DNA of 50,574 nucleotides, from NCBI GenBank assembly GCA_009379815.1, contig WHSY01000031.1, positions 1-50,574 on the forward strand, in the 5' to 3' direction. The position numbers and the translations under genes are program-made. The DNA is from Pseudonocardiaceae bacterium (lineage in GTDB: Bacteria; Actinomycetota; Actinomycetes; Mycobacteriales; Pseudonocardiaceae). The notes below the pieces were generated by a model. The model was not told the origin of the DNA and ran no database searches. It saw only the letters and a program-made list of their open reading frames with translations. Position 1 is the stretch's first letter. Every line of letters starts with the position of its first letter. Positions 1-6,946 of this stretch are shown here, piece by piece.

Positions 1-96
1 GTAGCGGAGTTCGACCTGCACGGGGACCGCGGGCGTCCGCGGCGCGAGAAGGTCGAACACCGCCGATGAACGGAGTGTCACATGGTCGTCGCGCAT
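1..96 (-). CDS. SsgA-like sporulation/cell division protein, N-terminal part
   Basis: Only the first 32 codons lie in the window; the gene runs off the left edge. The ATG is preceded on the minus strand by AGGAAGGGG, a strong ribosome binding site. The peptide starts MRDDHVTLRSSAVFDLLAP and ends QVELRY, matching the N-terminus of SsgA-like proteins, whose conserved VELRYD..DPYAV segment begins exactly here. SALP proteins are actinomycete-specific and control septum placement and peptidoglycan remodelling during sporulation-type division. The gene is divergent from the sigma factor gene to its right, with about 230 bp between them in which I see no further gene. Family assignment rests on the N-terminus alone. 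Confidence 0.75.
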   Translation of the reverse strand, partial: MRDDHVTLRSSAVFDLLAPRTPAVPVQVELRY

Positions 97-326
97 CGCT
101 TCGCCCCTTCCTGCGGCTCCGGGCGAGAAACGACCGAGAACCACCACTGTGACGCGCGGGCACGCACCGACGCCCGATTGCCGGTCGTAGACCACCCGGT
201 TGGGCCACAATCGCCCCGTCAACGGAGCGTGGTTGGTCGCGCGGTGTGATGCAGGCCTCCGGTACTGGGCGAGCAGGCGCCCCCACTAGTCTGAACTGCA
301 GGCGCAGGTAAGGCGAACACCCCGAT

Positions 327-1016
327 GTGAGGACCCCACTCGTGGCCGACCAGGTCCGACCCGATCCGCCTGAGCGGCCCGGCGCGCCCGCGCCGGGCCG
401 CGCTGCGGACCGGGCCGCCGAGGACCCGGCGGACGTCGAGCTGGTCGGTCGGCTGTGCGCTGGTGACAGCAGCGCACTGGCGGAGATCTATCGCCGGTAC
501 GGCAGACCGGGCTACTCGCTGGCGCGCCGGATCTGCGCCGACGAAGGGCTGGCCGAGGACGTGGTGCAGGAGGTGTTCCTGACGCTGTGGCGCGATCCGG
601 GCCGGTTCGACCCGGCACGCGGCGGTTTCGCGACCTGGTTGCTGACCCTGATCCACCACAAGGCGGTGGACGCGGTGCGCCGGGAGAGTGTCGTGCGGCG
701 TCGTACCGTGCCCGCCGCGGAGGCGGGGGAGGAATGGTCCCCGGTCCCGGTGCCCGGTGCCGATCAGGCCGCCTTGGCTCAGGTCGCGGCGGGCCAGGTT
801 CGCGATGCACTGCAGCGGCTGCCCGTCGAGCAGCGCCAGGCGCTGGCGCTGGCTTATTACGGGGGCCACACCCAGCGCGAGGTGGCGACGTTGGTGGGCG
901 TTCCGCTCGGCACCGTGAAGTCGCGGATGTTCGCCGGTGTGCAGCGACTCCGCTCGCTGCTCGAGCCCGAGAACCTCATGGCCGAGCTGCGCGACGCCGC
1001 AGGGGTGCACCGGTGA
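327..1016 (+). CDS. ECF-type RNA polymerase sigma factor
   Basis: A 229-residue sigma-70 family protein of the extracytoplasmic function class. Region 2 is visible at about residues 30-100 (EDVVQEVFLTLWRDP, then WLLTLIHHKAVDAVRRE), and region 4 at about 155-205, with the helix-turn-helix TQREVATLVGVPLGTVKSRM. There is no region 3, as expected for ECF factors. The start is GTG at 327; an in-frame GTG at 342 is possible. The stop overlaps the GTG of the next gene, an anti-sigma factor of RskA type, so the two are translationally coupled and this factor is probably held inactive at the membrane. The RskA partner suggests a SigK-like role in envelope or redox stress, but the exact group is not certain. 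Confidence 0.9.
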   Translation: MRTPLVADQVRPDPPERPGAPAPGRAADRAAEDPADVELVGRLCAGDSSALAEIYRRYGRPGYSLARRICADEGLAEDVVQEVFLTLWRDPGRFDPARGGFATWLLTLIHHKAVDAVRRESVVRRRTVPAAEAGEEWSPVPVPGADQAALAQVAAGQVRDALQRLPVEQRQALALAYYGGHTQREVATLVGVPLGTVKSRMFAGVQRLRSLLEPENLMAELRDAAGVHR

Positions 1017-1807
1017 ACGCGCCACGCTCCGAGCCAGGTTGCCCGCACCGCGAGCTCGCGGTGGGGTGGGCACTGCGAGGTCTCGAGCCCGCCGAGGAGT
1101 CGCTGTTCGCCGCTCACCTGCCGGACTGCGCGGAGTGTCGCCGCACGGTCCAGGAGACCGAGGAGGTCGGCGCTGCGCTGGCCGTCACGGTGCCCGACGC
1201 CGCTCCGCCCGACACGCTCGAGCAGCGCATCCTCGCCGTGGCCGACGGCGTGGACGACTCCGATGCCGGGGCGGACCGCGGTGAGGTCCGGTCGCTGCAC
1301 CGGCACGCGCCCCCCCGTGCCGCGCGACGCAGCACGGGGCAGGTGCTCACCGCCGCTGCGGTGGTGGCCCTCATCGCGGTCGCGGGCGCGCTCGGCGTGC
1401 GCGTGGTGCAGCTCGATGGCGAGCGCGACAGGGCGGCACGGCAGCTGACGGGTATGTCACAGCTGGTCGACCGGATGGCGGAACCGGATGCCCGGCCGGT
1501 CGCGCTCGCAGCGACCGGCGGGCGCCCGATGGCCATGCTGGTCGCCGAGCAGGAGCGCCTCACGCTGATGCCGATGGGCTTGCAGCCCAACTCCTCCGAC
1601 CAGATCTACGTCCTGTGGGGGCTGGGCGCCGGGACACCGGTCGCGCTCGACTCGTTCGACGTCCCCGCTGACTCGCGGATCGTGCACACCGTAGGGTCGG
1701 TGCCGCGTGCGGAAGCGTTCACCGGTTTCGCGATCTCCCTCGAGCCGGGCCGGACGCCCCCTGCCGCACCCTCGGACGTGCTCGCGACAGGTGAGGTGGA
1801 CAGCTGA
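1013..1807 (+). CDS. RskA-like membrane anti-sigma factor
   Basis: A 264-residue protein starting at a GTG that overlaps the sigma factor stop (GTGA). The N-terminal cytoplasmic domain holds a zinc-binding anti-sigma signature with the ligands in HLPDCAECRR (HxxxCxxC) at about residues 31-38. One transmembrane segment follows at about 105-125 (LTAAAVVALIAVAGALGV). The C-terminal half has the extracytoplasmic anti-sigma-K (RskA) fold pattern, including IYVLWGLGAG and a terminal GFAISLEPG. It should bind and sequester the upstream sigma factor until proteolysis or redox change at the zinc site releases it. Length and layout fit the family. Confidence 0.88.
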   Translation: MNAPRSEPGCPHRELAVGWALRGLEPAEESLFAAHLPDCAECRRTVQETEEVGAALAVTVPDAAPPDTLEQRILAVADGVDDSDAGADRGEVRSLHRHAPPRAARRSTGQVLTAAAVVALIAVAGALGVRVVQLDGERDRAARQLTGMSQLVDRMAEPDARPVALAATGGRPMAMLVAEQERLTLMPMGLQPNSSDQIYVLWGLGAGTPVALDSFDVPADSRIVHTVGSVPRAEAFTGFAISLEPGRTPPAAPSDVLATGEVDS

Positions 1808-1932
1808 GCAGTACGGTTGACGATGAGCGGGCCGGCCGGCCGGGGGCATCTCGCCTGCCATGGCCACATCACCGCTCGCGGCTGCGGCAACGGCTCGGTC
1901 GCCGGCCAGGAGTCGACCTGGCGTACCGCATC

Positions 1933-2256
1933 GTGGTCGGCGTGGTCGGGGGCATGGTGCTGGCCGCCGGGATCGTCATGATCCCGTACCCGGGCCCTGG
2001 CTGGCTGGTGGTGTTCGCCGGGCTGGCGATCCTGGGATCGGAGTTCACCTGGGCCCACAGGCTGCTGCACACGGCACGGGAGCGTTACGACGAGTGGACG
2101 GCGTGGATGCGCCGCCAGCCTGCCGCGCTGCGTCTGGCCATGATGGCGCTCACCGGACTCGTCGTCGTCCTCACGCTGTGGTTGGTGAACGCGTTCGGAC
2201 TGGTCGCGACAGTGATCGGGCTCGATTGGAGCTGGCTGCAGGGGCCGATCGGTTGA
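1933..2256 (+). CDS. PGPGW-type transmembrane protein (TIGR02611 family)
   Basis: A small membrane protein with the diagnostic IPYPGPGWLVVFAGLAILG stretch and two further hydrophobic segments, one before the PGPGW motif and one near the C-terminus. The function of the family is unknown. GTG 1933 is the first standard start codon in this frame, but the open frame continues upstream without a stop to 1795 and encodes RLRQRLGRRPGVDLAYRI, which looks like the basic N-terminal region of the family. A CTG at 1804, overlapping the anti-sigma stop as CTGA and preceded by AGGTGG, is a possible non-standard start. The coordinates given are therefore the conservative version. The gene is probably co-transcribed with the sigma/anti-sigma pair. 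Confidence 0.75.
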   Translation: MVGVVGGMVLAAGIVMIPYPGPGWLVVFAGLAILGSEFTWAHRLLHTARERYDEWTAWMRRQPAALRLAMMALTGLVVVLTLWLVNAFGLVATVIGLDWSWLQGPIG

Positions 2257-2281
2257 TCCTGTAGGCTTAGCGCGGCCACGG

Positions 2282-2356
2282 GGGCGATTAGCTCAGCGGG
2301 AGAGCGCTTCGTTCACACCGAAGAGGTCGCTGGTTCGAACCCAGCATCGCCCACCA
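2282..2356 (+). tRNA. tRNA-Val (CAC)
   Basis: A 75-nt cloverleaf. The acceptor stem GGGCGAT (2282-2288) pairs with ATCGCCC (2346-2352), then discriminator A and an encoded CCA end. The D arm contains TTAGCTCAGCGGGAGAGC. The anticodon stem CTTCG/CGAAG encloses the loop TTCACAC, giving anticodon CAC, which reads GUG valine codons. The T arm holds GGTTCGAACCC. A TAGGCT hexamer about 15 nt upstream may be the -10 box. Confidence 0.97.
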
Positions 2357-2487
2357 ACAAGGTCCTGATCAGAGCCTCAGACGAGCTTCTCGTCAGTGCC
2401 CGTTGGCTGTGACCGGGTCATGGGCCCGTGACTCGCTGAACTGTAGTGTGGCCGTCGAGGTCGAGGGCATCGAGGAGCGCTGCCGAC

Positions 2488-2865
2488 ATGATCAAGATCA
2501 CCTACTCCATCGGCGGGATCCTCGCTGCCATGGGGATCGTCGCCTACATTGCGACCGGGGCTGCCAGCGTCACAGCGCTCATCCCGACGTTCGTCGGCGT
2601 GCTTCTCCTGATCTGCGCCGTCCTTGCTCACAACCCCGCGCTGCACCGCCACAGCATCCACGCCGCCCTGGTCGTCGCGCTGTTGGGCGCAGCCGGGTCG
2701 CTGATGAACGTGGCCGAGCTCGGCGATCTCTTCGCCGGTACGGCACAGCGCCCGTCGGCGATCATCGTCAGCACGATCATGTTCCTGCTGCTGGTGTGCT
2801 ACATCGCCATGGGAGTGCGCTCGTTCATCGCGGCACGCCGCGCCCCGACCGCCACGCAGGGCTAG
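2488..2865 (+). CDS. Small four-helix membrane protein of unknown function
   Basis: A 125-residue protein beginning at ATG 2488, 8 nt after GAGGAG. It has four hydrophobic segments, at about residues 5-24, 29-46, 58-76 and 90-110 (for example IIVSTIMFLLLVCYIAMGV), and a short basic C-terminal tail. I do not recognise a catalytic motif. The pattern of short helices with little polar content resembles DUF-class actinobacterial membrane proteins. It is preceded by tRNA-Val and converges on the desaturase gene. Confidence 0.75.
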   Translation: MIKITYSIGGILAAMGIVAYIATGAASVTALIPTFVGVLLLICAVLAHNPALHRHSIHAALVVALLGAAGSLMNVAELGDLFAGTAQRPSAIIVSTIMFLLLVCYIAMGVRSFIAARRAPTATQG

Positions 2866-2932
2866 GAGCCGCTCGAGAGCCCTCGCCGGGCGTGCAGATC
2901 TCCGGGGTGGCGCACGCTGCCGTGGGCATCGC

Positions 2933-3883
2933 TCACGCGCGGGCGCGTTTGGCCAGGCGGTGCGGGGTGGGCCAGCGGACGTCGTAGACCCACTGGAGTT
3001 TTTCGAAGGCACGTATCACGCGGGCCGAGATGTCGAACTGGCCACGCCCGACGCCGTGGCGGGCGCAGGTCGGGTCGGCGTGGTGGGAGTTGTGCCAGGA
3101 CTCGCCGAACGACACGATCGCCAGCGGCCAGAAGTTCGCGGACTTGTCGCGGGAGGCGAACGGTCGCTCGCCGACCATGTGGCAGATGGAGTTGATCGAC
3201 CACGTGATGTGATGCAGCAAGGCGACCCGCACGAGACCTGCCCAGAAGAATCCGGTGAGTGCACCCCACCACGACCACGTCAGCAACCCACCGAGCACGG
3301 CGGGCAGCAGCAGTGTCGCCACCGTCCAGAGCGGGAACAGCCGATCCACGCGACGTACGTCGTCGTCTGCCTGCAGGTCCGGCGCGAACCGCCGGGCATT
3401 GGTCCGGTCCCGTCCGAACAGCCAGCCCATGTGGGAGTGCCAGAACCCCCGGGCGAGGGCGACCGGGCCGGTGCCGAACAGCCAGGGCGAGTGCGGGTCG
3501 CCTTCCTTGTCGGAGTAGGCGTGGTGGCGGCGGTGGTCGGCGACCCACTCGATCACCGATCCCTGCATGGCGAAACTGCCGGCGACGGCCAAGGCAGTGC
3601 GCAGCGGCCGGCTGGTCTTGAACGCCCGGTGGGTGAGGTAGCGATGGAATCCCACAGTCACCCCCAAGCCGGTCCCGATGTAGAACGTCACGGCCAGGGC
3701 CACGTCGGTCCAGCCCAGGCCCCAACCCCACGCGAACGGAACGGCCGCGAGCAGGGCGAGCAACGGGACGATCGTGAAGATCGCGATCAGCGCGGTTTCG
3801 CCGGGTGATTGCCGACCGTCGACGACCGATGTGGGTGCACCGGTGGATCGTGCGGGTTGCGGATCCTGCAGGGTTGCGGTCAT
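2933..3883 (-). CDS. Acyl-CoA (stearoyl-CoA type) Delta9 fatty acid desaturase
   Basis: A membrane di-iron desaturase of 316 residues that introduces a double bond into fatty acyl chains, adjusting membrane fluidity. The three histidine boxes are HRYLTH, HRRHH and HNSHH, in the order and spacing of the stearoyl-CoA desaturase family. Hydrophobic segments flank them (for example ALIAIFTIVPLLALLAAVPF). I chose ATG 3883 (MTATLQDP), which gives the usual length. A GTG at 3958 with GAGG eight bases before it would add 25 residues with no family resemblance that I can see. It converges on the small membrane protein gene and is divergent from the RsbW-like gene. A second, unrelated desaturase lies at 35.9-36.9 kb. 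Confidence 0.88.
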   Translation of the reverse strand: MTATLQDPQPARSTGAPTSVVDGRQSPGETALIAIFTIVPLLALLAAVPFAWGWGLGWTDVALAVTFYIGTGLGVTVGFHRYLTHRAFKTSRPLRTALAVAGSFAMQGSVIEWVADHRRHHAYSDKEGDPHSPWLFGTGPVALARGFWHSHMGWLFGRDRTNARRFAPDLQADDDVRRVDRLFPLWTVATLLLPAVLGGLLTWSWWGALTGFFWAGLVRVALLHHITWSINSICHMVGERPFASRDKSANFWPLAIVSFGESWHNSHHADPTCARHGVGRGQFDISARVIRAFEKLQWVYDVRWPTPHRLAKRARA

Positions 3884-4164
3884 CGGCCACCATTGCCTGG
3901 AGTAGGGCGGGTTCCCGTGCTCTGCCGCCAGGGTCCGGGGCGACCTTCGCTCGGCCACGAACGAAGCCTCAACCTAGCACTGCTGGGCACCCGTCGCTCT
4001 CGAGCGTGGTCGAGGATCGCCGCCCGCACGTCGGCCCGAGCGGCGAGCTACCGGTCCGGCAGCTGTGCGTGACCGTGACACGAGCACCACAGACTCGCCG
4101 AGTTCTGATAACGATCCGTCTCTCGAAGTGCAGGTGTCACACATGGCGGGTATGCATACTGCCG

Positions 4165-4668
4165 ATGGACACAGCCGGCAGCACCGAGTGGCCGACAGGC
4201 GACCTGAGCTCGCAGCCGGTGCGCGGCGGGACCGTCTGGGTGATGAGCCGCCTTCGTGAGGACACCCGGCCGCCGTTGTTCGTCGAAGTGATGGCCACCG
4301 AGCGCAATGCCAGCCAGCTGCGCCGCCAGTTCCACGACTGGCTGACTCTCGATGTTCCCACCGACACCGTCAATGATCTGGTGCTCGTGGTCTACGAGGC
4401 GGTAGCCAACGCCGTCGAACACGCTTACGTCGACCACACCGGCGCGCCCGGGCCACTGCGGCTCGAGGCACACCGCACCGACGCCCAGGTCCTGATCACG
4501 GTCGCTGACGAGGGCAGCTGGCGCGGTCCCATCGGTGATCGCTTCCGCGGCAACGGCATCCCGCTCATGCGCAACCTCACCCGCGAGGTCCGGATCGAGC
4601 GCACCCACCGCGGCACCGTCGTGCGGTTTCGTGCCCAGATCGATGCGTCAGCGCCTGGATCCACCTGA
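4165..4668 (+). CDS. RsbW-like ATP-binding protein (anti-sigma factor kinase family)
   Basis: A 167-residue protein with a GHKL/HATPase_c_2 domain. The N box is visible as YEAVANAVEHAY at about residue 80, and the G1/G2 region as VADEGSWRGP...RGNGIPLMRNLT at about 115-140, followed by RGTVVRF at the end of the fold. Members bind ATP and either phosphorylate an anti-anti-sigma factor or sequester a sigma factor. No anti-anti-sigma or sigma gene lies next to it here, so the partner is unknown. The start is uncertain: ATG 4165 is used; ATG 4243 (MSRLREDTR) also fits the domain boundaries. Confidence 0.8.
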   Translation: MDTAGSTEWPTGDLSSQPVRGGTVWVMSRLREDTRPPLFVEVMATERNASQLRRQFHDWLTLDVPTDTVNDLVLVVYEAVANAVEHAYVDHTGAPGPLRLEAHRTDAQVLITVADEGSWRGPIGDRFRGNGIPLMRNLTREVRIERTHRGTVVRFRAQIDASAPGST

Positions 4669-4680
4669 CCCGTGACAGTC

Positions 4681-4708
4681 GGCCAAGGACCTCGTCCCCA
4701 GGTCGGCC
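4681..4708 (+). terminator. Possible hairpin terminator after the RsbW-like gene
   Basis: GGCC-aag-GACCT pairs with AGGTC-GGCC around a 7-nt loop, 12 bases after the stop codon of the RsbW-like gene. There is no T-tract, as is usual in high-GC actinobacteria. The call rests on position and stem only. Confidence 0.35.
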
Positions 4709-4796
4709 GGCTCGGGGGAGTGCGTAGCCGGGCGGATGTCGAGGTCGTGTAAGCCGCCGACGGCCACCTCGACCGGGGCGGCGTCGTGCTCGAGCG

Positions 4797-4831
4797 TTGC
4801 GTATGGCGCAAACATCGTTGCGCACAACGAT
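4797..4831. promoter_or_regulatory. Two inverted repeats upstream of the betaine gene promoter
   Basis: TTGCG-tatgg-CGCAA occupies 4797-4811. ATCGTTG-cgca-CAACGAT, with 7-bp arms, occupies 4814-4831 and ends 8 bp before the -35 box. This is an AT-richer patch in an otherwise GC-rich intergenic region. The size and symmetry suit dimeric repressor or activator sites, for example of TetR or MarR type. The binding protein is unknown. Confidence 0.55.
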
Positions 4832-4839
4832 ACGTCAGT

Positions 4840-4868
4840 TTGACATCACGTGCAGAATGCACTAATTT
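4840..4868 (+). promoter_or_regulatory. Strong promoter of the betaine synthesis gene with operator in the spacer
   Basis: A consensus -35 box TTGACA (4840-4845) and a -10 box TAATTT (4863-4868) are separated by exactly 17 bp. The spacer contains a perfect inverted repeat, GTGCA-gaa-TGCAC (4850-4862), ending right at the -10 box. A third inverted repeat, TTTGC-attgcgaa-GCAAA (4866-4883), covers the -10 and the likely start site near 4875. A protein bound to either would block RNA polymerase. From here the leader to the ATG at 5117 is about 240 nt long. Confidence 0.7.
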
Positions 4869-4883
4869 GCATTGCGAAGCAAA

Positions 4884-5116
4884 CAATTCTCGTTCCCCGG
4901 GCGGTCCGCCGTGTTCCGGATCGGAATTGCTGTCCGCGAGGGAAGGAGTCGGGTAGACAGGAAGGAGGACATGTAGCCTCCGAGACAGATTTCCGTTCCA
5001 ACATGTGGTCGTAGCGCACGAGCGCCCGACCACCTGACGCCACCGGGTCCGGCGAACCGGACCTGACGAGAGCGCCGGCCGCCACGACGACGGTTCGAGC
5101 TTTCGGGAGGACCACG
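4884..5116 (+). promoter_or_regulatory. Structured 5' leader of the betaine gene with start-stop mini-ORF
   Basis: This leader holds several elements. A near-perfect Shine-Dalgarno (GGAAGGAGG, 4960-4968) is followed by ATG directly followed by TAG (4971-4976), a minimal start-stop ORF that is not in frame with the gene. The same GGAGG (4964-4968) can pair with CCTCC (4977-4981). A second mini-ORF, ATG-TGG-TCG-TAG, lies at 5003-5014. GTGGTCG (5005-5011) pairs with CGACCAC (5027-5033), with GCGC/GCGC nested inside, and GGTCCGG (5046-5052) pairs with CCGGACC (5057-5063) around CGAA. The true ribosome site GGGAGG precedes ATG 5117. I could not match the leader to a known riboswitch class. Confidence 0.5.
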
Positions 5117-6823
5117 ATGACTTCATTGAGCACCGATTCCGCGCAGCTTCCCGAGTCGACCCCCAAAGCGGTATCGGAGGGCCTCGACGGCCAGCACCCG
5201 CAGCAATTCGGGGACGATCCGACGGAGGTGCGAGACACCGACCACTACACGCAGGAGTATGTGAAGGGTTTCGTCGAGAAGTGGGACGATCTCATCGACT
5301 GGAAGCGTCGCTTCATCAGCGAGGGCAGGTTCTTCATCGACCTGCTCAAGGCTCGCGGGGTGAAGAAGGTGCTCGACGTCGCCACCGGGACGGGCTTCCA
5401 CTCCGTGCGCCTGATCGAGGAGGGCTTCGAGACCGTCAGCGCCGACGGGAGCCCGCAGATGCTCGCGAAGGCCTTCGAGAACGGCCGCAAGCACGGCCAC
5501 ATCCTTCGCGTGGTCCACGCCGACTGGCGGTGGCTCAACCGGGACGTGCACGGTGAGTACGACGCGATCATCTGCCTCGGCAACTCCTTCACCCACCTGT
5601 TCTCCGAGCGCGACCGCCGCAAGGCGCTCGCCGAGTTCTACGCGATGCTCAAGCACGACGGCGTGCTGATCCTCGATCAGCGCAACTACGACTCCATCCT
5701 CGACGACGGCTTCTCGAGCAAGCACACGTACTACTACTGTGGGGAGGAGGTGTCCGCCGAGCCCGATTACGTCGACGACGGCCTGGCCAGGTTCCGTTAC
5801 CGTTTTCCGGACAAGTCCGAATACTTCCTCAACATGTACCCGTTGCGCAAGGACTACACGCGCCGGCTGCTGCGCGACGTGGGTTTCCAGCGCATCGACA
5901 CCTACGGGGATTTTCAGGCCGATTACGACGACGGCGGGTCCCCCGACTTCTTCATCCACGTGGCGGAGAAGATCTACCGACCCTATGAGGACTTCGTTAT
6001 GGATTACTCCTCCGCCGTGCAGACCGCGCGGGACTACTACAATTCCGACGACGCCGACAACTTCTACTTCACCGTGTGGGGTGGCGAGGACATCCACGTC
6101 GGCCTCTACGCCGACGAGACCGAGGACATCCGGGCGGCCAGCCGGCGCACGGTCGAGGAGATGGCCGGACGGGTGCAGCTCGGACCGGACACCCACGTGC
6201 TCGACGTGGGCGCGGGGTACGGCGGTGCGGCGCGTTACCTGGCTCACACCTACGGCTGCCGGGTCAAGTGCCTCAATCTGAGCGAGGTCGAGAACGAGCG
6301 CAATCGCGTGATGAACGCCGAGCAGGGCGTCGACCACCTCATCGAGGTGGTCGACGGGTCGTTCGAGGACCTGCCGTTCCAGGACAACCAGTTCGACGTG
6401 GTGTGGTCGCAGGACGCGTTCCTGCACAGCGGTGACCGGCCGCGGGTAATCGAAGAGGTGGCGCGGGTGCTGCGCCCCGGCGGCGAGCTGGTCTTCACCG
6501 ACCCGATGTCCCAGGACACCAGCTCGCGGGACGATCTGGCGCCCATCCTCAAGCGGCTGCACCTGGACACCATGGGCTCTCCCACGTTCTACAAGCGGGA
6601 GCTGACCCGGCTCGGTCTGACGAACATCGAATTCCAGGACGCGACGCCGCAGCTGGCCCGGCACTACGGCCGCGTGCTCGAGGAGACCGAGCGGCGCGAG
6701 GGGGAGATCGAAGGTTCGGTGAGCCGCGAGTACCTCGAGCCGATGAAGGTGGGCCTGCGCCACTGGGTCGAGGGTGGCAATGCAGGCAGGCTGGCCTGGG
6801 GGATATTCCACGCCCGGGCGTGA
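5117..6823 (+). CDS. Fused glycine/sarcosine and sarcosine/dimethylglycine N-methyltransferase
   Basis: A 568-residue enzyme with two class I SAM-dependent methyltransferase domains. Domain 1 (about residues 45-285) has motif I VLDVATGTGFHS at 85-96 and resembles glycine/sarcosine N-methyltransferase (GSMT). Domain 2 (about 300-568) has motif I VLDVGAGYGGAARYL near 361 and resembles sarcosine/dimethylglycine N-methyltransferase (SDMT). Together they would methylate glycine three times to glycine betaine, a compatible solute, using three SAM. As I recall, the same fusion is known from the extreme halophile Actinopolyspora halophila; other organisms have separate genes. ATG 5117 follows GGGAGG. 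The gene has its own promoter, leader and terminator, so it is monocistronic and probably osmoregulated. Confidence 0.93.
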   Translation: MTSLSTDSAQLPESTPKAVSEGLDGQHPQQFGDDPTEVRDTDHYTQEYVKGFVEKWDDLIDWKRRFISEGRFFIDLLKARGVKKVLDVATGTGFHSVRLIEEGFETVSADGSPQMLAKAFENGRKHGHILRVVHADWRWLNRDVHGEYDAIICLGNSFTHLFSERDRRKALAEFYAMLKHDGVLILDQRNYDSILDDGFSSKHTYYYCGEEVSAEPDYVDDGLARFRYRFPDKSEYFLNMYPLRKDYTRRLLRDVGFQRIDTYGDFQADYDDGGSPDFFIHVAEKIYRPYEDFVMDYSSAVQTARDYYNSDDADNFYFTVWGGEDIHVGLYADETEDIRAASRRTVEEMAGRVQLGPDTHVLDVGAGYGGAARYLAHTYGCRVKCLNLSEVENERNRVMNAEQGVDHLIEVVDGSFEDLPFQDNQFDVVWSQDAFLHSGDRPRVIEEVARVLRPGGELVFTDPMSQDTSSRDDLAPILKRLHLDTMGSPTFYKRELTRLGLTNIEFQDATPQLARHYGRVLEETERREGEIEGSVSREYLEPMKVGLRHWVEGGNAGRLAWGIFHARA

Positions 6824-6833
6824 CGCACGCCCC

Positions 6834-6879
6834 ACGAGCGAGGTCCCGTGCGAGCCGGCTCGCACGGGACCTCGCTCGT
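6834..6879. terminator. 46-nt perfect palindrome after the betaine gene
   Basis: Starting 10 nt after the stop codon, 23 bases (beginning ACGAGCGAGGTCCC) are followed immediately by their exact reverse complement, centred between 6856 and 6857 with no unpaired loop. As RNA this gives a very stable GC-rich hairpin and is most simply an intrinsic terminator without U-tract, active in both orientations. It insulates the betaine gene from the thrS operon that starts 67 nt later. Confidence 0.75.
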
Positions 6880-6946
6880 ACGGGTGCCCTGAGCCTGCCG
6901 ATAGCATCGGACCGGTCACATCCGATCGCCAGACGAGGAGCCCGCC

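Noticed and set aside
4884-5116. Known riboswitch (SAM, SAH, glycine or c-di-AMP class)
   Set aside because: The consensus core sequences I know for these classes are not visible; only generic hairpins and mini-ORFs can be supported.
4971-5117. ATG 4971 as an upstream start for the betaine gene
   Set aside because: It is followed at once by a stop codon and is not in frame with the methyltransferase.
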